DNA of 64,000 nt from Magnetofaba australis IT-1 (GCF_002109495.1 NZ_LVJN01000018.1:346953-410952); one strand, 5' to 3'. Numbered from the stretch's first letter, positions 1 to 9,582 are shown. The notes: generated by a model from the letters alone, not told the origin. A program made the numbers and translations.

Positions 1-585
1 CATAAACGCGGCGCGGTGCGCTGGGATTTGGCCACATGGTTTGTTCCGGGCGTGCTGTTGGGGGCGTTGGGCGGCGCGGTGGCGGCGGCGCACATCGACG
101 GCGCCGCGTTGAAGACGGCGTTTGGCGCCTTTGTGGGCATTATCGGCGTGAAGATGCTGCTCAACATCGGCGAGAACGGACGCGTCACCTGGCGTCCCTC
201 TGCGTGGGCGCAGTCGGCTTTAGGCGGTGTGATTGGCGGCGTCAGCGCGCTGTTTGGCATCGGTGGCGGCACCATGAGCGTGCCCACCCTGACCATCCTC
301 ATGCGCGCCAGTATGCGCGAGGCGGTGGCGACTTCGTCTGCGCTGGGGGTGGGGATTGCGCTGTTGGGCGCCATGGCCTTCATGCAACAGGGCTGGGACG
401 CAGCGGCGCTGCCGCCAGGCAGCTGGGGCTATGTGTCGTGGCTGACGGGATTGGGGGTGGTGGCCGGAACGCTCATCACTACGCCGGTGGGGGTGAAGCT
501 GGCGCACAAGCTGGATCAAACCCTGCTCAAGCGCGCGTTTGGGGTGCTGTTGGTGATCATGTCCTACAAACTGATGTTCGCCTGA
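1..585 (+). CDS. TauE/SafE (TSUP) family permease, 3' part
   Basis: This is the C-terminal part of a TSUP-family membrane transporter; families of this type export sulfite, sulfoacetate or other small anions across the inner membrane. The frame is open to base 1, so the gene starts outside the window; the GTG at 16 is internal, because the residues before it (HKRGAV) continue the typical family loop. The visible 194 residues hold two repeats of glycine-rich membrane helices, including the segment around bases 200-300 with SALFGIGGGTMSVPTL, the signature of the family's second half. The substrate cannot be read from sequence; sulfite export would suit the sulfur-oxidation genes in the same window, but that is inference. 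Confidence 0.85.
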   Translation, partial: HKRGAVRWDLATWFVPGVLLGALGGAVAAAHIDGAALKTAFGAFVGIIGVKMLLNIGENGRVTWRPSAWAQSALGGVIGGVSALFGIGGGTMSVPTLTILMRASMREAVATSSALGVGIALLGAMAFMQQGWDAAALPPGSWGYVSWLTGLGVVAGTLITTPVGVKLAHKLDQTLLKRAFGVLLVIMSYKLMFA

Positions 586-589
586 CATA

Positions 590-1080
590 GTGTGAGGCAA
601 AACCAAAACTGCACAGAACGGCTAATGTTTGTGTGACGCAGGTCCGGCTTGCGCTGACTATGGGACAAATTTCCAACGGAAATTTGTCGGGATTCTTAAG
701 GGTCTGTGACCCTTAAGCGGGTGTGGGCGGAGCCCACGGTTTGGATGTTGCCTTGGGAGCTCGAGGGCATAGCCCTCGATATCTTTCAGAACCCATATGT
801 TCACTTTTGAATGCTAGCGACTATTTTGGCCGCCGACTGCTCGGCGGCGGGGTCTGGGGGCGCGCGCCCAGCGCCAACGGTGTGTAATCCAGGGCGGACC
901 CACGATTCGGCAGGATTGCCGAATCCGAATCGGACTCGCGCAGCGAGCCCGAAGGGTGAGGACCATGGATGGCCTGAATCACGGTGTGGCTGTTGATCTT
1001 GGGATATCGAGGGCAAAGCCCTCGATCTCTTCCCTTTTCAAAATCGCCAATGTCCAATATTGAATTCGATTGACGATAGC
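590..1080 (-). repeat. Hairpin-rich interspersed repeat, copy A (two tandem partial units)
   Basis: No gene is present in this gap. It holds two partial units of an interspersed repeat also found near 13950, 33341 and 38564. Read on the minus strand, the outer ends match the other copies: bases 1040-1080 are the reverse complement of the left end (GTCAGTCGAATTCAAAATTGG in copies B and C), and bases 597-660 match the right end (CAGTTTTGGTTTT). Inside are short perfect or near-perfect palindromes: CTTAAGGGT/ACCCTTAAG (698-719), a GACAAATTTCC/GGAAATTTGTC hairpin (663-689), GAGGGC/GCCCTC (763-777 and 1009-1024) and GATTCGGCA/TGCCGAATC (903-925). The small open frames across it are artefacts. Confidence 0.8.
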
Positions 1081-1082
1081 GA

Positions 1083-2009
1083 TCAATTCACCCGACGCGG
1101 GAATTTCCACCCCTGCAGGATCATCTCCAGAGTTTCGCTGAAACGCTGCGGCGCTTCCATTGGCACAAAGTGGCCTACGCCTTCAATCCAGAAGATCTCT
1201 TCGTTATTGCGCAAGGAGAGGGGCGGCGTCTGACCAAAACGCCCCTTGGCGTTGATGTGGGCGATGGGCGCAGCCACGGCGTCGAAAGCGGTCGCCGGAT
1301 CCCTGTGCCACTGGAACAGATGGCGCATGGCGCTCATGCCCACTGTTTTCGGCGCCTGAGACATATCGCCGACCACCCACTCGATCAGCTCCGGATCAGC
1401 GCCAATGCCGAACATGTCGCGCACCATCTTCTGCGCGGCGCCGTGAAAATCCTTGTCGAACTGAGTCAGGAACGGCGTCATGCCTGCTTCGTCTTGCGGC
1501 CAGGGGAAGCCGGTGTGAAACGAGTCCACCGCCACCACGCCCGCCACGCGATGGGGCAGCAGACGCGCCGACTCCAGCGCCACCGGTCCGCCCATGGAGT
1601 GGCCGACGAGCGCCACCTGTTTCAGCTGCAGGCGCTCGACCACCGCCGCCACATCCTGGGCAAAGGCGGTGATGGGATAATCGTCGCGCAATCCCGACTG
1701 GCCATGTCCGGCCAGATCCAGGGTCACCACACGATACTGGTTGGCCAACTCAGGAATCTGCTTGCGCCAATAGCGTTCATCGCATGACCAGCCATGAATC
1801 AGCACGATCGCCGCATCGCCGGAGCCGGAGTCGGTGTAATGGATCATGGCGCCGTCGGCGGAACGGGCTTGCCCGGAGCGCGCAACGGTCGATTTTTCAC
1901 TGGGTGCGGATGGCGTTGTGGTTTGGCAAGCGCTCAGGATGAACACGCAGGCAATCAGGCTAAGCAAACGGCGCCAAGGGCCGAAGCAAAGAGCGGGGGG
2001 GATGGTCAT
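1083..2009 (-). CDS. Alpha/beta-fold hydrolase lipoprotein
   Basis: A 308-residue alpha/beta hydrolase predicted to be anchored in a membrane. The N-terminus has a charged start, a hydrophobic stretch and a lipobox ending LSAC around residue 28, so it should be processed by signal peptidase II. The hydrolase core shows the oxyanion strand IVLIHGWSCDERYW, the nucleophile elbow GHSMGG and a late histidine in GVGHFVPMEAP; an acid residue lies between them. Such proteins cleave esters or related bonds, but the substrate is not predictable. It reads away from copy A of the hairpin repeat and lies 92 bases downstream of the PilZ gene, so it could be its own transcript. The start has a weak ribosome-binding site. 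Confidence 0.85.
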   Translation of the reverse strand: MTIPPALCFGPWRRLLSLIACVFILSACQTTTPSAPSEKSTVARSGQARSADGAMIHYTDSGSGDAAIVLIHGWSCDERYWRKQIPELANQYRVVTLDLAGHGQSGLRDDYPITAFAQDVAAVVERLQLKQVALVGHSMGGPVALESARLLPHRVAGVVAVDSFHTGFPWPQDEAGMTPFLTQFDKDFHGAAQKMVRDMFGIGADPELIEWVVGDMSQAPKTVGMSAMRHLFQWHRDPATAFDAVAAPIAHINAKGRFGQTPPLSLRNNEEIFWIEGVGHFVPMEAPQRFSETLEMILQGWKFPRRVN

Positions 2010-2101
2010 TGCGTTGGTCCCAAAATGTGGGCGGCGCGGGGCGTGCAGGTAAAATAGCGTGACATTAAAGCAGGTTGAACAGTTCAGGCTTCGTCGGCGC
2101 C

Positions 2102-2431
2102 TTAGTCGTCCTCGTCATACTCCTGTTCGTCGCCCTCATCCTCCTCTTCGGATTCGACGTCGAAGTGGAGGCCGACTCCCGCTTCGGTGACCCGCGCCAC
2201 GCGGCAGGGGAAGGACATGGTCACTTCCGAATCGCCTTCGCGCACGGTGATCTGCGCCACGCCGCTCTCCCCCTCATCGATATTCTGTGCTTTTCCAGGG
2301 GTTTTCAGGAATGCGCCGCTGAGGCTGACATCGTTGGACTGGCCTTCGATGCGCAGTCCTTGCGCGCTATGGAACACCAAGCGGGTAATGAATCGAATCC
2401 GGTCGGATTGACGAGCGGCGTCTATACTCAT
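2102..2431 (-). CDS. PilZ-domain protein with acidic C-terminal tail
   Basis: A single-domain 109-residue PilZ protein, the family that binds cyclic di-GMP. The arginine-rich motif RIRFITR (residues 11-17) and the second motif NDVSLSGAFL (33-42), matching the D/N-x-S-x-x-G consensus, are both present, so binding is likely. After a short beta-barrel the protein ends in about 17 residues that are almost all Glu and Asp. It lies 96 bases downstream of pepN in the same direction. Stand-alone PilZ proteins usually act as adaptors for motility or secretion machinery; the partner here is unknown. The acidic tail is unusual and may mediate protein contact. Confidence 0.85.
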   Translation of the reverse strand: MSIDAARQSDRIRFITRLVFHSAQGLRIEGQSNDVSLSGAFLKTPGKAQNIDEGESGVAQITVREGDSEVTMSFPCRVARVTEAGVGLHFDVESEEEDEGDEQEYDEDD

Positions 2432-2527
2432 TGCAAACTATCCTGACATAAGCTGGCGTACGCAGGGCGCACATCAGGTAAATACCTGATGTTCAGAATA
2501 CTGATTCGAAGCGCTGGCGCCAAGTTT

Positions 2528-5200
2528 TCAATCATCCGCTGGCGCGTTGAGACTCTTGCTGACGATCTCATACACGTCATTGGACAATTTGTCCTGGGTC
2601 AAAATCCGCTGCAACTGTTTTTGCATCAACTCCGCCAAATCGCGACGGAAGCGCCGCCAACGACTCATCAGCGCCACCATGCGCGCCGCCGCTTGCGGAT
2701 TGGCGGCGTCCAGCGCCAGCACCTGCTCGGCCAGGAAGGCGTATCCGGCGCCGCTGGCATCGTGAAACCGCACCGGATTGCCGCCGCAGAAGGCGCCGAT
2801 CACCGCGCGCACCTTATTGGGGTTGCGCAGGGAGAAGTCTTGGTGAGTCATCAATGCGCGCACGCGCGGCAAAGCATCTGGCAACGGCGCGCTGGCTTGG
2901 ATGGAGAACCACTTGTCCAGGGCGTTGGCGGAGCTGGCGCAGTGGATGTAGAAATCGGCGATCAGTTTATCCGAGTGCGGTAGGCCGCCATGAATGATGG
3001 GCGTGATGGCCGCCAGCCGATCGGTCATGTTGTCGGCGTTGTGGTAGTGATTGAGCGCCAGCGTCTCGGCGGCGGAGTCCTGCCCCGCCAGCAGTAGATC
3101 CAGGCACAGATTGCGCAGCGCGCGGCGTCCGGCGTCCAGGGGGGCGTAGCGATAGGCGCCCGCCACGCGGAAGGCGTGATAGGCGGTGAGCAACTCCGCC
3201 TCCAGACGCACGCTCAGTTGCGCGCGCACGAAGCTGCGGATGGCGTGGGCGGCCTGGGGGTCGGCCAGGGTCATGCGCTCCATCAGGTGACCCTCGGAGG
3301 GGAGGGTCAACGCCAGGGCGCGCAGGGCCGGATCCAGCGCGTCGTCTTGCAGACAGGCGCGGAAGGCGTCCACAAAGTTCTCATCCAGATTCAGCGAATC
3401 GCCGCGCGCGCGCGCCGCCACCAGGCCCAACATGACCCGTGTGGCGTACTCCTGGCCGCTCTCCCAGCGATTGAACGGGTCGCTGTCGTGGGCCCACAGG
3501 AACGCCAACTGTGCATTATCCAACTGGGCGTCCAGTTTCACCGGCGCGCTGAATCCGCGCAGCAGCGAGGGGGTCGGCATTTGCGCCACGCCATCGAAGT
3601 GGAAGCTCTCCTCGGTGGCGCGCAACTCCAGCACCCGCTCCGTGGGCGCCGGGGCGGCATTGGATTCGCCCACTAGACGCAGCGGAATCGCTTGGCCCTG
3701 TTGATCCAGCAGCGCCGTGGCGATGGGGATGTGGAACGGCTGCTTGAATGACTGCCCCGGCGTGGCGGGGCAGGATTGGCGCAGCGTCAGGGTGAGGCGC
3801 TGGCTGGCCGCATCGTGGCTGAGGGCGGCGCGCACCTGGGGCGTGCCCGCCTGTACGTACCACAGGCGGAATTGGGTCAGCGCGCGGCCATTGGCCGCCT
3901 CCATGGCGCTGATGAACTCCTCCACTGTGACCGCCTGACCGTCGTGGCGCTCAAAGTAGAGATCCAACCCTTTGCGGAAGCCGTCGCGGCCCAGCAGGGT
4001 TTGTAACATGCGCACCACTTCGGCGCCCTTGTTGTAGACGGTGTTGGTGTAGAAGTTATTGATCTCGATATAGGAGTCCGGTTGCACCGGGTGTGCGGTG
4101 GGGCCGGCGTCTTCGGGAAATTGATGGCTGCGCAGAACCCGCACATCGTTGATGCGCTGCACCGGTCCGCTGACAATGTCGCTGGAGAACTCCTGATCGC
4201 GGAACACCGTCAGCCCCTCTTTGAGACTGAGCTGGAACCAGTCGCGACAGGTGACGCGGTTACCGCTCCAGTTGTGGAAATACTCGTGGGCGATGACGCT
4301 GTCGATGCCCTCATACTCGCTGTCGGTGGCGGTGTCGGGGTTGGCCAGAACATACTTGGTGTTGAAGATGTTCAGCCCCTTGTTCTCCATCGCCCCCATA
4401 TTGAAGTCGCCCACCGCCACGATCATGTAGACATCCAGATCATATTCGCGGCCAAAACGCTCCTCATCCCAGCGCATGGATTTCTTCAGCGCCGCCATGG
4501 CGTGATGGCACTGCGCCACATCCTGCTCGCGGGCGTACAACTCCAGGGCCACGCGGCGGCCCGATTGGGTGATGAACGCATCGCGCAGACAGCCCAAATT
4601 CCCCGCCACCAGGGCGAATAGATAGGAGGGCTTGGGGAAGGGGTCCTGCCACACGGCGAAGCGCCGCCCATCGGGCAGATCGCCGCCATCGATGCGATTG
4701 CCATTGGAGAGCAGCGTCGGATAGCGCGCCTTGTCCGCCTCGATGGTCACCGTATAGGGCGCCATCACATCGGGACGGTCGGGATAGTAGGTGATTTTGC
4801 GGAAGCCCTCGGCCTCGCACTGGGTGCAGAACATGTCGCCGGAGCGATACAGCCCCTCCAGCGAGGCGTTGTCCTGGGGTTTGGAACTGGTGACGATCTC
4901 CAGGGTGAAGCGTTCCGGCGGGTTGGCGATCACCAATCGCTCGGGCTCGACGATATAGGCGTCAGTGTCCAGCTTCTGGCCATCCAGCGTCACGCTGTGC
5001 AGGGTCATGTCGTGACCATCGAGCATGAGCGGCGTCTGTCCAGCCTCATCCTGACGATGTTGCCGCTGCATCTCCAGCGTGCTGGTGACGCGAGCCGACT
5101 CTTCAAACAGCTCAAAGCGCAACTGGATGGCGCTCACCGCATAGGGCGGCGGGGCGTAATCCTTTAGATAGCGCGTCTGCGGCTTGGCGCTGTCGCTCAT
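2528..5200 (-). CDS. pepN: Aminopeptidase N (M1 family)
   Basis: A zinc aminopeptidase of 890 residues that removes N-terminal residues from peptides in the cytoplasm; E. coli PepN is 870. The exopeptidase motif GAMEN is at residues 269-273, the zinc site HEYFH at 305-309 and the third ligand Glu at 328, the exact HEXXH-x18-E spacing. The C-terminal helical domain is complete. The frame is open further upstream, but the ATG at 5200 begins the conserved MSDSAKPQTRYLKDY start and is preceded by GGAGAGAG on the minus strand, while an earlier start would run into the upstream gene. It follows the FAD/Fe-S dehydrogenase after 32 bases, so the two are probably co-transcribed. Confidence 0.97.
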   Translation of the reverse strand: MSDSAKPQTRYLKDYAPPPYAVSAIQLRFELFEESARVTSTLEMQRQHRQDEAGQTPLMLDGHDMTLHSVTLDGQKLDTDAYIVEPERLVIANPPERFTLEIVTSSKPQDNASLEGLYRSGDMFCTQCEAEGFRKITYYPDRPDVMAPYTVTIEADKARYPTLLSNGNRIDGGDLPDGRRFAVWQDPFPKPSYLFALVAGNLGCLRDAFITQSGRRVALELYAREQDVAQCHHAMAALKKSMRWDEERFGREYDLDVYMIVAVGDFNMGAMENKGLNIFNTKYVLANPDTATDSEYEGIDSVIAHEYFHNWSGNRVTCRDWFQLSLKEGLTVFRDQEFSSDIVSGPVQRINDVRVLRSHQFPEDAGPTAHPVQPDSYIEINNFYTNTVYNKGAEVVRMLQTLLGRDGFRKGLDLYFERHDGQAVTVEEFISAMEAANGRALTQFRLWYVQAGTPQVRAALSHDAASQRLTLTLRQSCPATPGQSFKQPFHIPIATALLDQQGQAIPLRLVGESNAAPAPTERVLELRATEESFHFDGVAQMPTPSLLRGFSAPVKLDAQLDNAQLAFLWAHDSDPFNRWESGQEYATRVMLGLVAARARGDSLNLDENFVDAFRACLQDDALDPALRALALTLPSEGHLMERMTLADPQAAHAIRSFVRAQLSVRLEAELLTAYHAFRVAGAYRYAPLDAGRRALRNLCLDLLLAGQDSAAETLALNHYHNADNMTDRLAAITPIIHGGLPHSDKLIADFYIHCASSANALDKWFSIQASAPLPDALPRVRALMTHQDFSLRNPNKVRAVIGAFCGGNPVRFHDASGAGYAFLAEQVLALDAANPQAAARMVALMSRWRRFRRDLAELMQKQLQRILTQDKLSNDVYEIVSKSLNAPADD

Positions 5201-5232
5201 GGGGACTCTCTCCGGCCACGCGGGCCTGTTAA

Positions 5233-8200
5233 TTACAGCAGGACGCGCTCCAGGCCGCCCTTGTCGCACTGCTCCTTCAACTGCTCGCGCCACTGTGGCC
5301 CCAGCAGCTTCTCGGCCAGCTCCACCACCACATAGCGCGGGGTGACATTGACCTCGTCCACATAGCGCGACAGGCCCTGAACACAGGCCGGGCAGGTGGT
5401 GAGCAGGGTGCGATCCTGCGCCGCGGGGGCGCCCAGCTTCTCACGGGATTGCATCAGCGACTGCTGTTTGCGGAAGCGCACCTGGGCGGCCACGTCAGGG
5501 CGCGCCACGGCAAAGGTGCCCGCCTCGCCGCAACAGCGATCGGTGAGTTGCACGGTGGAGGCGGTCAGTTTGGTCACCGTCTCCATGGGGTCGTGGGCCT
5601 TCATGGGGGTGTGGCAGGGGTCGTGGAACAGATAGCCGTCGCCATTGGCCTGAGCCAGTTTGACACCCTTCTCCATGAGGTATTCATGGATGTCCATCAC
5701 CCGGCAGCCGGGGAAGATGGCGTCGAACTCATACTTGCTCAACTGCGTCAGGCAGGTGCCGCAAGAGACCAACACCGTCTTGATATCCAGATAGTTGAGC
5801 TGATTGGCGATGCGGTGGAACAGCACCCGGTTTTCGGTGGTGATGCGCCGCGAGGTGGGCTCATCGCCGATGGAGGCCTGGGGATAGCCACAGCAGGCGT
5901 AGTTGGGCGGAATCACCGTCTGCGCGCCCACATGGTTCAACATGGCGATGGTGGCCAGGGAGGCGTCGGAGTAGAGCCGCTCACAGCCGCAACCGGGGAA
6001 GTAGAACACTGCATCGCTGCTGTCCGTGACCTTGGCGGGATCGCTGAACACCTGCACTGCGGAGGGATCCTCCACTTGCAGCGAGGCGCGCATGGTCTGT
6101 TTGGGCGTATTGATCGGCCCAGGCAATGGGCGTTCGACAAAGTGGACGATCTGCGACGGAATGCTGGGGCGTCCCACAGTGGCGTGGGGCGGTGGCGCGA
6201 TCTCCACCGGCTTGCGCCATTTGCGCGCTAGATTGTAGATCATGCGCTGCATCTTAAAGCCGATGCCCACAAAGCCCTGACGCAGAATGCGCACGGTGCG
6301 CGGGTCGGTGCGGTTGAGGAAGCCCATGGCCACTTTGGCGCTGAGGTTCGTGCGGCGCTGCTTGCGCTCCAGCAGGATGTGGCGCATGCGCATGGTGACC
6401 TTGCCGAAGTCGATCTTCACCGGGCAGGGTTTGAAGCACTGGTGGCACACGGTGCAGTGGTCGGCCAGATCGTTCATCTCGGTGAAGTGGCGCACCGAGA
6501 TGCCGCGCCGGGTCTGCTCCTCATACAGGAACGCCTCGATCATCAGGCCTGCGGCGAGGATCTTGTTGCGCGGGCTGTAGAGCAGATTGGCCTGGGGCAC
6601 GTGGGTGGTGCAGACCGGTTTGCACTTGCCACAGCGCAGGCAGTTGCGCACGTCGTCGTTGAGGGCGCCCAACTCGCTTTCGCGCAGGATCAGCGCCTCC
6701 TGCTGCACCAACCGCAATGAGGGGGTGTAGGCGTGTTCCAGATCGAACCGCTGGGTCAGTTTGCCGCGGTTGAAGCGATCCTTGGGGTCGACGCGCTTTT
6801 TATAGGCGACCATCTCATCGATGCGCTCCTGCGGCAGATATTGAATCTTGGTGATGCCGATGCCGTGTTCGCCGGAGATCACCCCGCCCAGACCGGTGGC
6901 CAGCTCCATGATGCGGTCGACGATCTCCTCGGCGGTCTGCAACATCATGTAGTCGTTGGAGTTGACCGGGATGTTGGTGTGGATGTTGCCGTCGCCGGCG
7001 TGCATGTGCAGCGCCACGAAGATGCGACTGGTGCGGATCTCGGCGTGGATCTCATCGAGCTTGGCGCGCACGCCGCTCCACAGGTCGCCGCCAAACAGAT
7101 TGGCCAGCGGCTTCTGCGCCTCCTCGCGATAGGAGATGCGCAGATCGTGGCGCAGTAGCAGATTGAGCACCGACTCAGTGGGGTCGGCGACCTTGGCGTC
7201 GGGCCACTGCGCCAGGGTGTCGGCCATGTCGGCGCAGGTGCGATCAAGTCCGCCCAGAATCGCCTCCCAGCGGCGCGCGGTCTGGTCCATCTGCTTCAGC
7301 GCTGAATCACGCTTGTCGGTGATGATCTTCTCCGACTCCTCGTTGGTGGGGTATTCGCTGGGCAGATCGGCATGGAACGCGTTGCCCGCCAGATAGGCGC
7401 GCTGACTGTTGAGGATGCGCAGCTTGTTGTGGATCGACTGCTCGATGTTGATGCGCTCAATGCCTGCGCTGTATTCCGCCAGCGCCAGAATCGGGATCAC
7501 CACGTCTTCGTTGATCTTGAAGGCGTTGGTGTGGGCGGCGATGGCGGCGGTGCGGGAGCGGTCGGCCCAGAAGCGCGCGCGGGCGGCGGGGCTGGCGGCG
7601 ACAAAGCCTTCGCCGTCGCGGGCTTTGACCCGCTGCACCGCTAACTCGGCGGCGGCGGTGACGGCGGCTTCGTCGTCACTGACGAAGTCGGCCACCAGCA
7701 CCATTTTCGGGCGCTCGGAGCGGGCGGATTTGGTGTTGTAGCCCACCGCCTTCACATAGCGGTCGTCCAGATGCTCCAGACCGGCGCACTGCACCAGCGG
7801 ATTGGCTTGCAGATCGTCCAGCACCTCGGCGATGGCGGGCACGGATTTGGACAGATCGTGGCCGAAGAACTCCAGGCAGACGGTGCGGGTCTGCTTGGGC
7901 ATGCGATGCACCACGAACACCGCGCTGGTGATCAGACCGTCGCAGCCCTCCTTCTGAATCCCCGGCAGGCCGCGCAGCGCCTTGTTGGTGACATCCTTGC
8001 CCAGACCCGGCTTACGCAGCTCGGCGGCGGGAATGGTGATCTCCACGGGCGCGCCCAGCGGCGTGTTGCCATCCTTGCCAAAGCGGGTGATGCGGAAGGT
8101 GGCGTCGGGCACATCGTGGATCTTGCCCAGGTTGTGGCCCACGCGCTCCACCTCCAGCCAGTGGGCGTGACCCACCTCGCCGTTATCGGGGACCACCATG

Positions 8201-9102
8201 CGCCAGGAGGCGAGGTTGTCGATGCACACCCCCCACAGCACCGCCTTCTTGCCGCCCGCGTTCATGGCGATGTTGCCGCCGATGGTGCAGGCGTTCTGCG
8301 AAGTGGGGTCCACGGCGAACACATAACCGGCCGATTCGGCCATCTCCGCCACGCGCTTGGTTACCGCACCGGCGCCCACGCGAATGGTGGCGACGGGTTT
8401 GTCCAGTCCGGGCAGGGCGCGCTCCACTACGGGGTCGACGAACACCAGCTTCTCGGTGTTGATCACGGCGCTGGTCTCGTGCAGGGGCACCGCCGAGCCG
8501 GTGTAGCCGGTGCCGCCGCCGCGCGGCACGATGATCAGATCCAGATCGATGCAGCCGGCCACCGCCTCCAGCATCTCCTCTTCGCTGTCCGGGGCCAGGC
8601 AGACGAAGGGGTAGGCCACGCGCCAGTCGGTGGCGTCGGTCACATGGGAGACCCGCGCCACGGCGGAGAAGTCCACATTGTCGCGCCGCATGGCGTGGCC
8701 AAAGCGTTTGATCGCCTTTTCCCGCAGCGCCTTGGAGGCGCGGATATCGGCTTCGAAGCGGTTGACCAAACCGGTGGTCTTCTCCACCAGTTGCATGGTC
8801 AGGGGGTTGTCTTCGGCGCGTTCGCTGATGTGGCGCAGACGCTCATGCATGGCGCCGGTGAGCGAGAGCAGGCGCTTGGGGTTCTCTTGCAGGTCGTCCT
8901 GGATCAGCGGGTTGCGCGTGACCATCCAGATATCGCCCAGAATCTCAAACAGCATGCGCGCCGAACGCCCGGTCTTGCGCGTGGCCGAGAGTTGGTCCAG
9001 TACGCGCCACATGGGCTCGCCCAACAGGCGGATGACCACTTCACGGTCGGAGAACGAGGTGTAGTTATAGGGGATTTCACGAATGCGCATGACGCGGCTC
9101 AC
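5233..9102 (-). CDS. Giant FAD-linked D-2-hydroxyacid dehydrogenase (DUF3683, FAD, Fe-S and CCG domains)
   Basis: A 1289-residue oxidoreductase joining parts that are separate subunits in glycolate or lactate oxidases. An N-terminal DUF3683 region (REIPYNYTSFSDRE) precedes a PCMH-type FAD-binding domain with PRGGGTGYTGSAVPL, then a C-terminal FAD-oxidase domain ending in SGEHGIGITK. Two 4Fe-4S motifs follow (CLRCGKCKPVC and CTVCHQCFKPCP), then two CCG domains (FPGCGCERL...CCGYP and VSCGTC...HDPCHT...RCCGEAGT). The layout predicts oxidation of a D-2-hydroxyacid, probably D-lactate or glycolate, with electrons passed through Fe-S centres to the quinone pool. The substrate is not certain. The start may be the GTG at 9102 or the ATG at 9090; neither has a strong ribosome-binding site. 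Confidence 0.9.
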   Translation of the reverse strand: MSRVMRIREIPYNYTSFSDREVVIRLLGEPMWRVLDQLSATRKTGRSARMLFEILGDIWMVTRNPLIQDDLQENPKRLLSLTGAMHERLRHISERAEDNPLTMQLVEKTTGLVNRFEADIRASKALREKAIKRFGHAMRRDNVDFSAVARVSHVTDATDWRVAYPFVCLAPDSEEEMLEAVAGCIDLDLIIVPRGGGTGYTGSAVPLHETSAVINTEKLVFVDPVVERALPGLDKPVATIRVGAGAVTKRVAEMAESAGYVFAVDPTSQNACTIGGNIAMNAGGKKAVLWGVCIDNLASWRMVVPDNGEVGHAHWLEVERVGHNLGKIHDVPDATFRITRFGKDGNTPLGAPVEITIPAAELRKPGLGKDVTNKALRGLPGIQKEGCDGLITSAVFVVHRMPKQTRTVCLEFFGHDLSKSVPAIAEVLDDLQANPLVQCAGLEHLDDRYVKAVGYNTKSARSERPKMVLVADFVSDDEAAVTAAAELAVQRVKARDGEGFVAASPAARARFWADRSRTAAIAAHTNAFKINEDVVIPILALAEYSAGIERINIEQSIHNKLRILNSQRAYLAGNAFHADLPSEYPTNEESEKIITDKRDSALKQMDQTARRWEAILGGLDRTCADMADTLAQWPDAKVADPTESVLNLLLRHDLRISYREEAQKPLANLFGGDLWSGVRAKLDEIHAEIRTSRIFVALHMHAGDGNIHTNIPVNSNDYMMLQTAEEIVDRIMELATGLGGVISGEHGIGITKIQYLPQERIDEMVAYKKRVDPKDRFNRGKLTQRFDLEHAYTPSLRLVQQEALILRESELGALNDDVRNCLRCGKCKPVCTTHVPQANLLYSPRNKILAAGLMIEAFLYEEQTRRGISVRHFTEMNDLADHCTVCHQCFKPCPVKIDFGKVTMRMRHILLERKQRRTNLSAKVAMGFLNRTDPRTVRILRQGFVGIGFKMQRMIYNLARKWRKPVEIAPPPHATVGRPSIPSQIVHFVERPLPGPINTPKQTMRASLQVEDPSAVQVFSDPAKVTDSSDAVFYFPGCGCERLYSDASLATIAMLNHVGAQTVIPPNYACCGYPQASIGDEPTSRRITTENRVLFHRIANQLNYLDIKTVLVSCGTCLTQLSKYEFDAIFPGCRVMDIHEYLMEKGVKLAQANGDGYLFHDPCHTPMKAHDPMETVTKLTASTVQLTDRCCGEAGTFAVARPDVAAQVRFRKQQSLMQSREKLGAPAAQDRTLLTTCPACVQGLSRYVDEVNVTPRYVVVELAEKLLGPQWREQLKEQCDKGGLERVLL

Positions 9103-9582
9103 GAGGATTTGAAGCGGGCGTTGAAGAGGAAGATCGGCAGTTTAACCTATAACGCGCGCCAGACCCAATGGTCGATGACGCGCGTGAGAAACCTTATTGC
9201 GGCGGCATCGCGTAAGCGAACGCCGTTTGGGGCGCTGGCGCGCGATCTCCAGACTCAGACAGTTGCGAACTTAATAAGTTGGCTTATCCCTGCGCATCAG
9301 TCAAGCGCGTGCGGTTAGATACGGCGAGCGGGACGCTAAGGAGAGTGAGAGGGGGGTGGAGGAGAGCGGACGCGATGAGATGGGAGTGGATAGGAAGCCG
9401 GATGGGTCATGCTGCGGCAATTTAATAATATTGGTTAATTTGCGGTGGTGATTGGCGATCAGGTGAACTACTGTAATCCACATAGCGTGTTGAATAACTC
9501 AATGTATGTTGTACGCATAATCATATCAAGAGTCTGGCGGTCATTTATTCTCATGAAAATAGAATCGTAAAGAGAGGGTTCC
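9103..9582. other. 480-base intergenic region between divergent genes
   Basis: No convincing gene. This gap separates the minus-strand dehydrogenase from the plus-strand GMC cluster and must hold promoters in both directions. Bases 9320-9400 are a purine-rich G/A tract on the plus strand; from about 9415 it becomes AT-rich. AGAGAGGG just before 9583 is the ribosome-binding site of the first cluster gene. Confidence 0.6.

Noticed and set aside
811..1057. Several open frames of 60-80 codons in repeat copies (also near 13970, 33330 and 38583)
   Set aside because: They arise because the repeat recurs, are read on both strands, and have no ribosome-binding sites or conserved protein pattern.
2385..2420. 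tRNA T-loop-like string (GAATCGAATCC)
   Set aside because: It lies inside the PilZ gene start and no acceptor or anticodon stem can be built around it.
7771..9318. A 515-codon open frame antisense to the FAD/Fe-S dehydrogenase
   Set aside because: It is His/Gly-rich shadow sequence with no family features; the sense protein is fully conserved across it.
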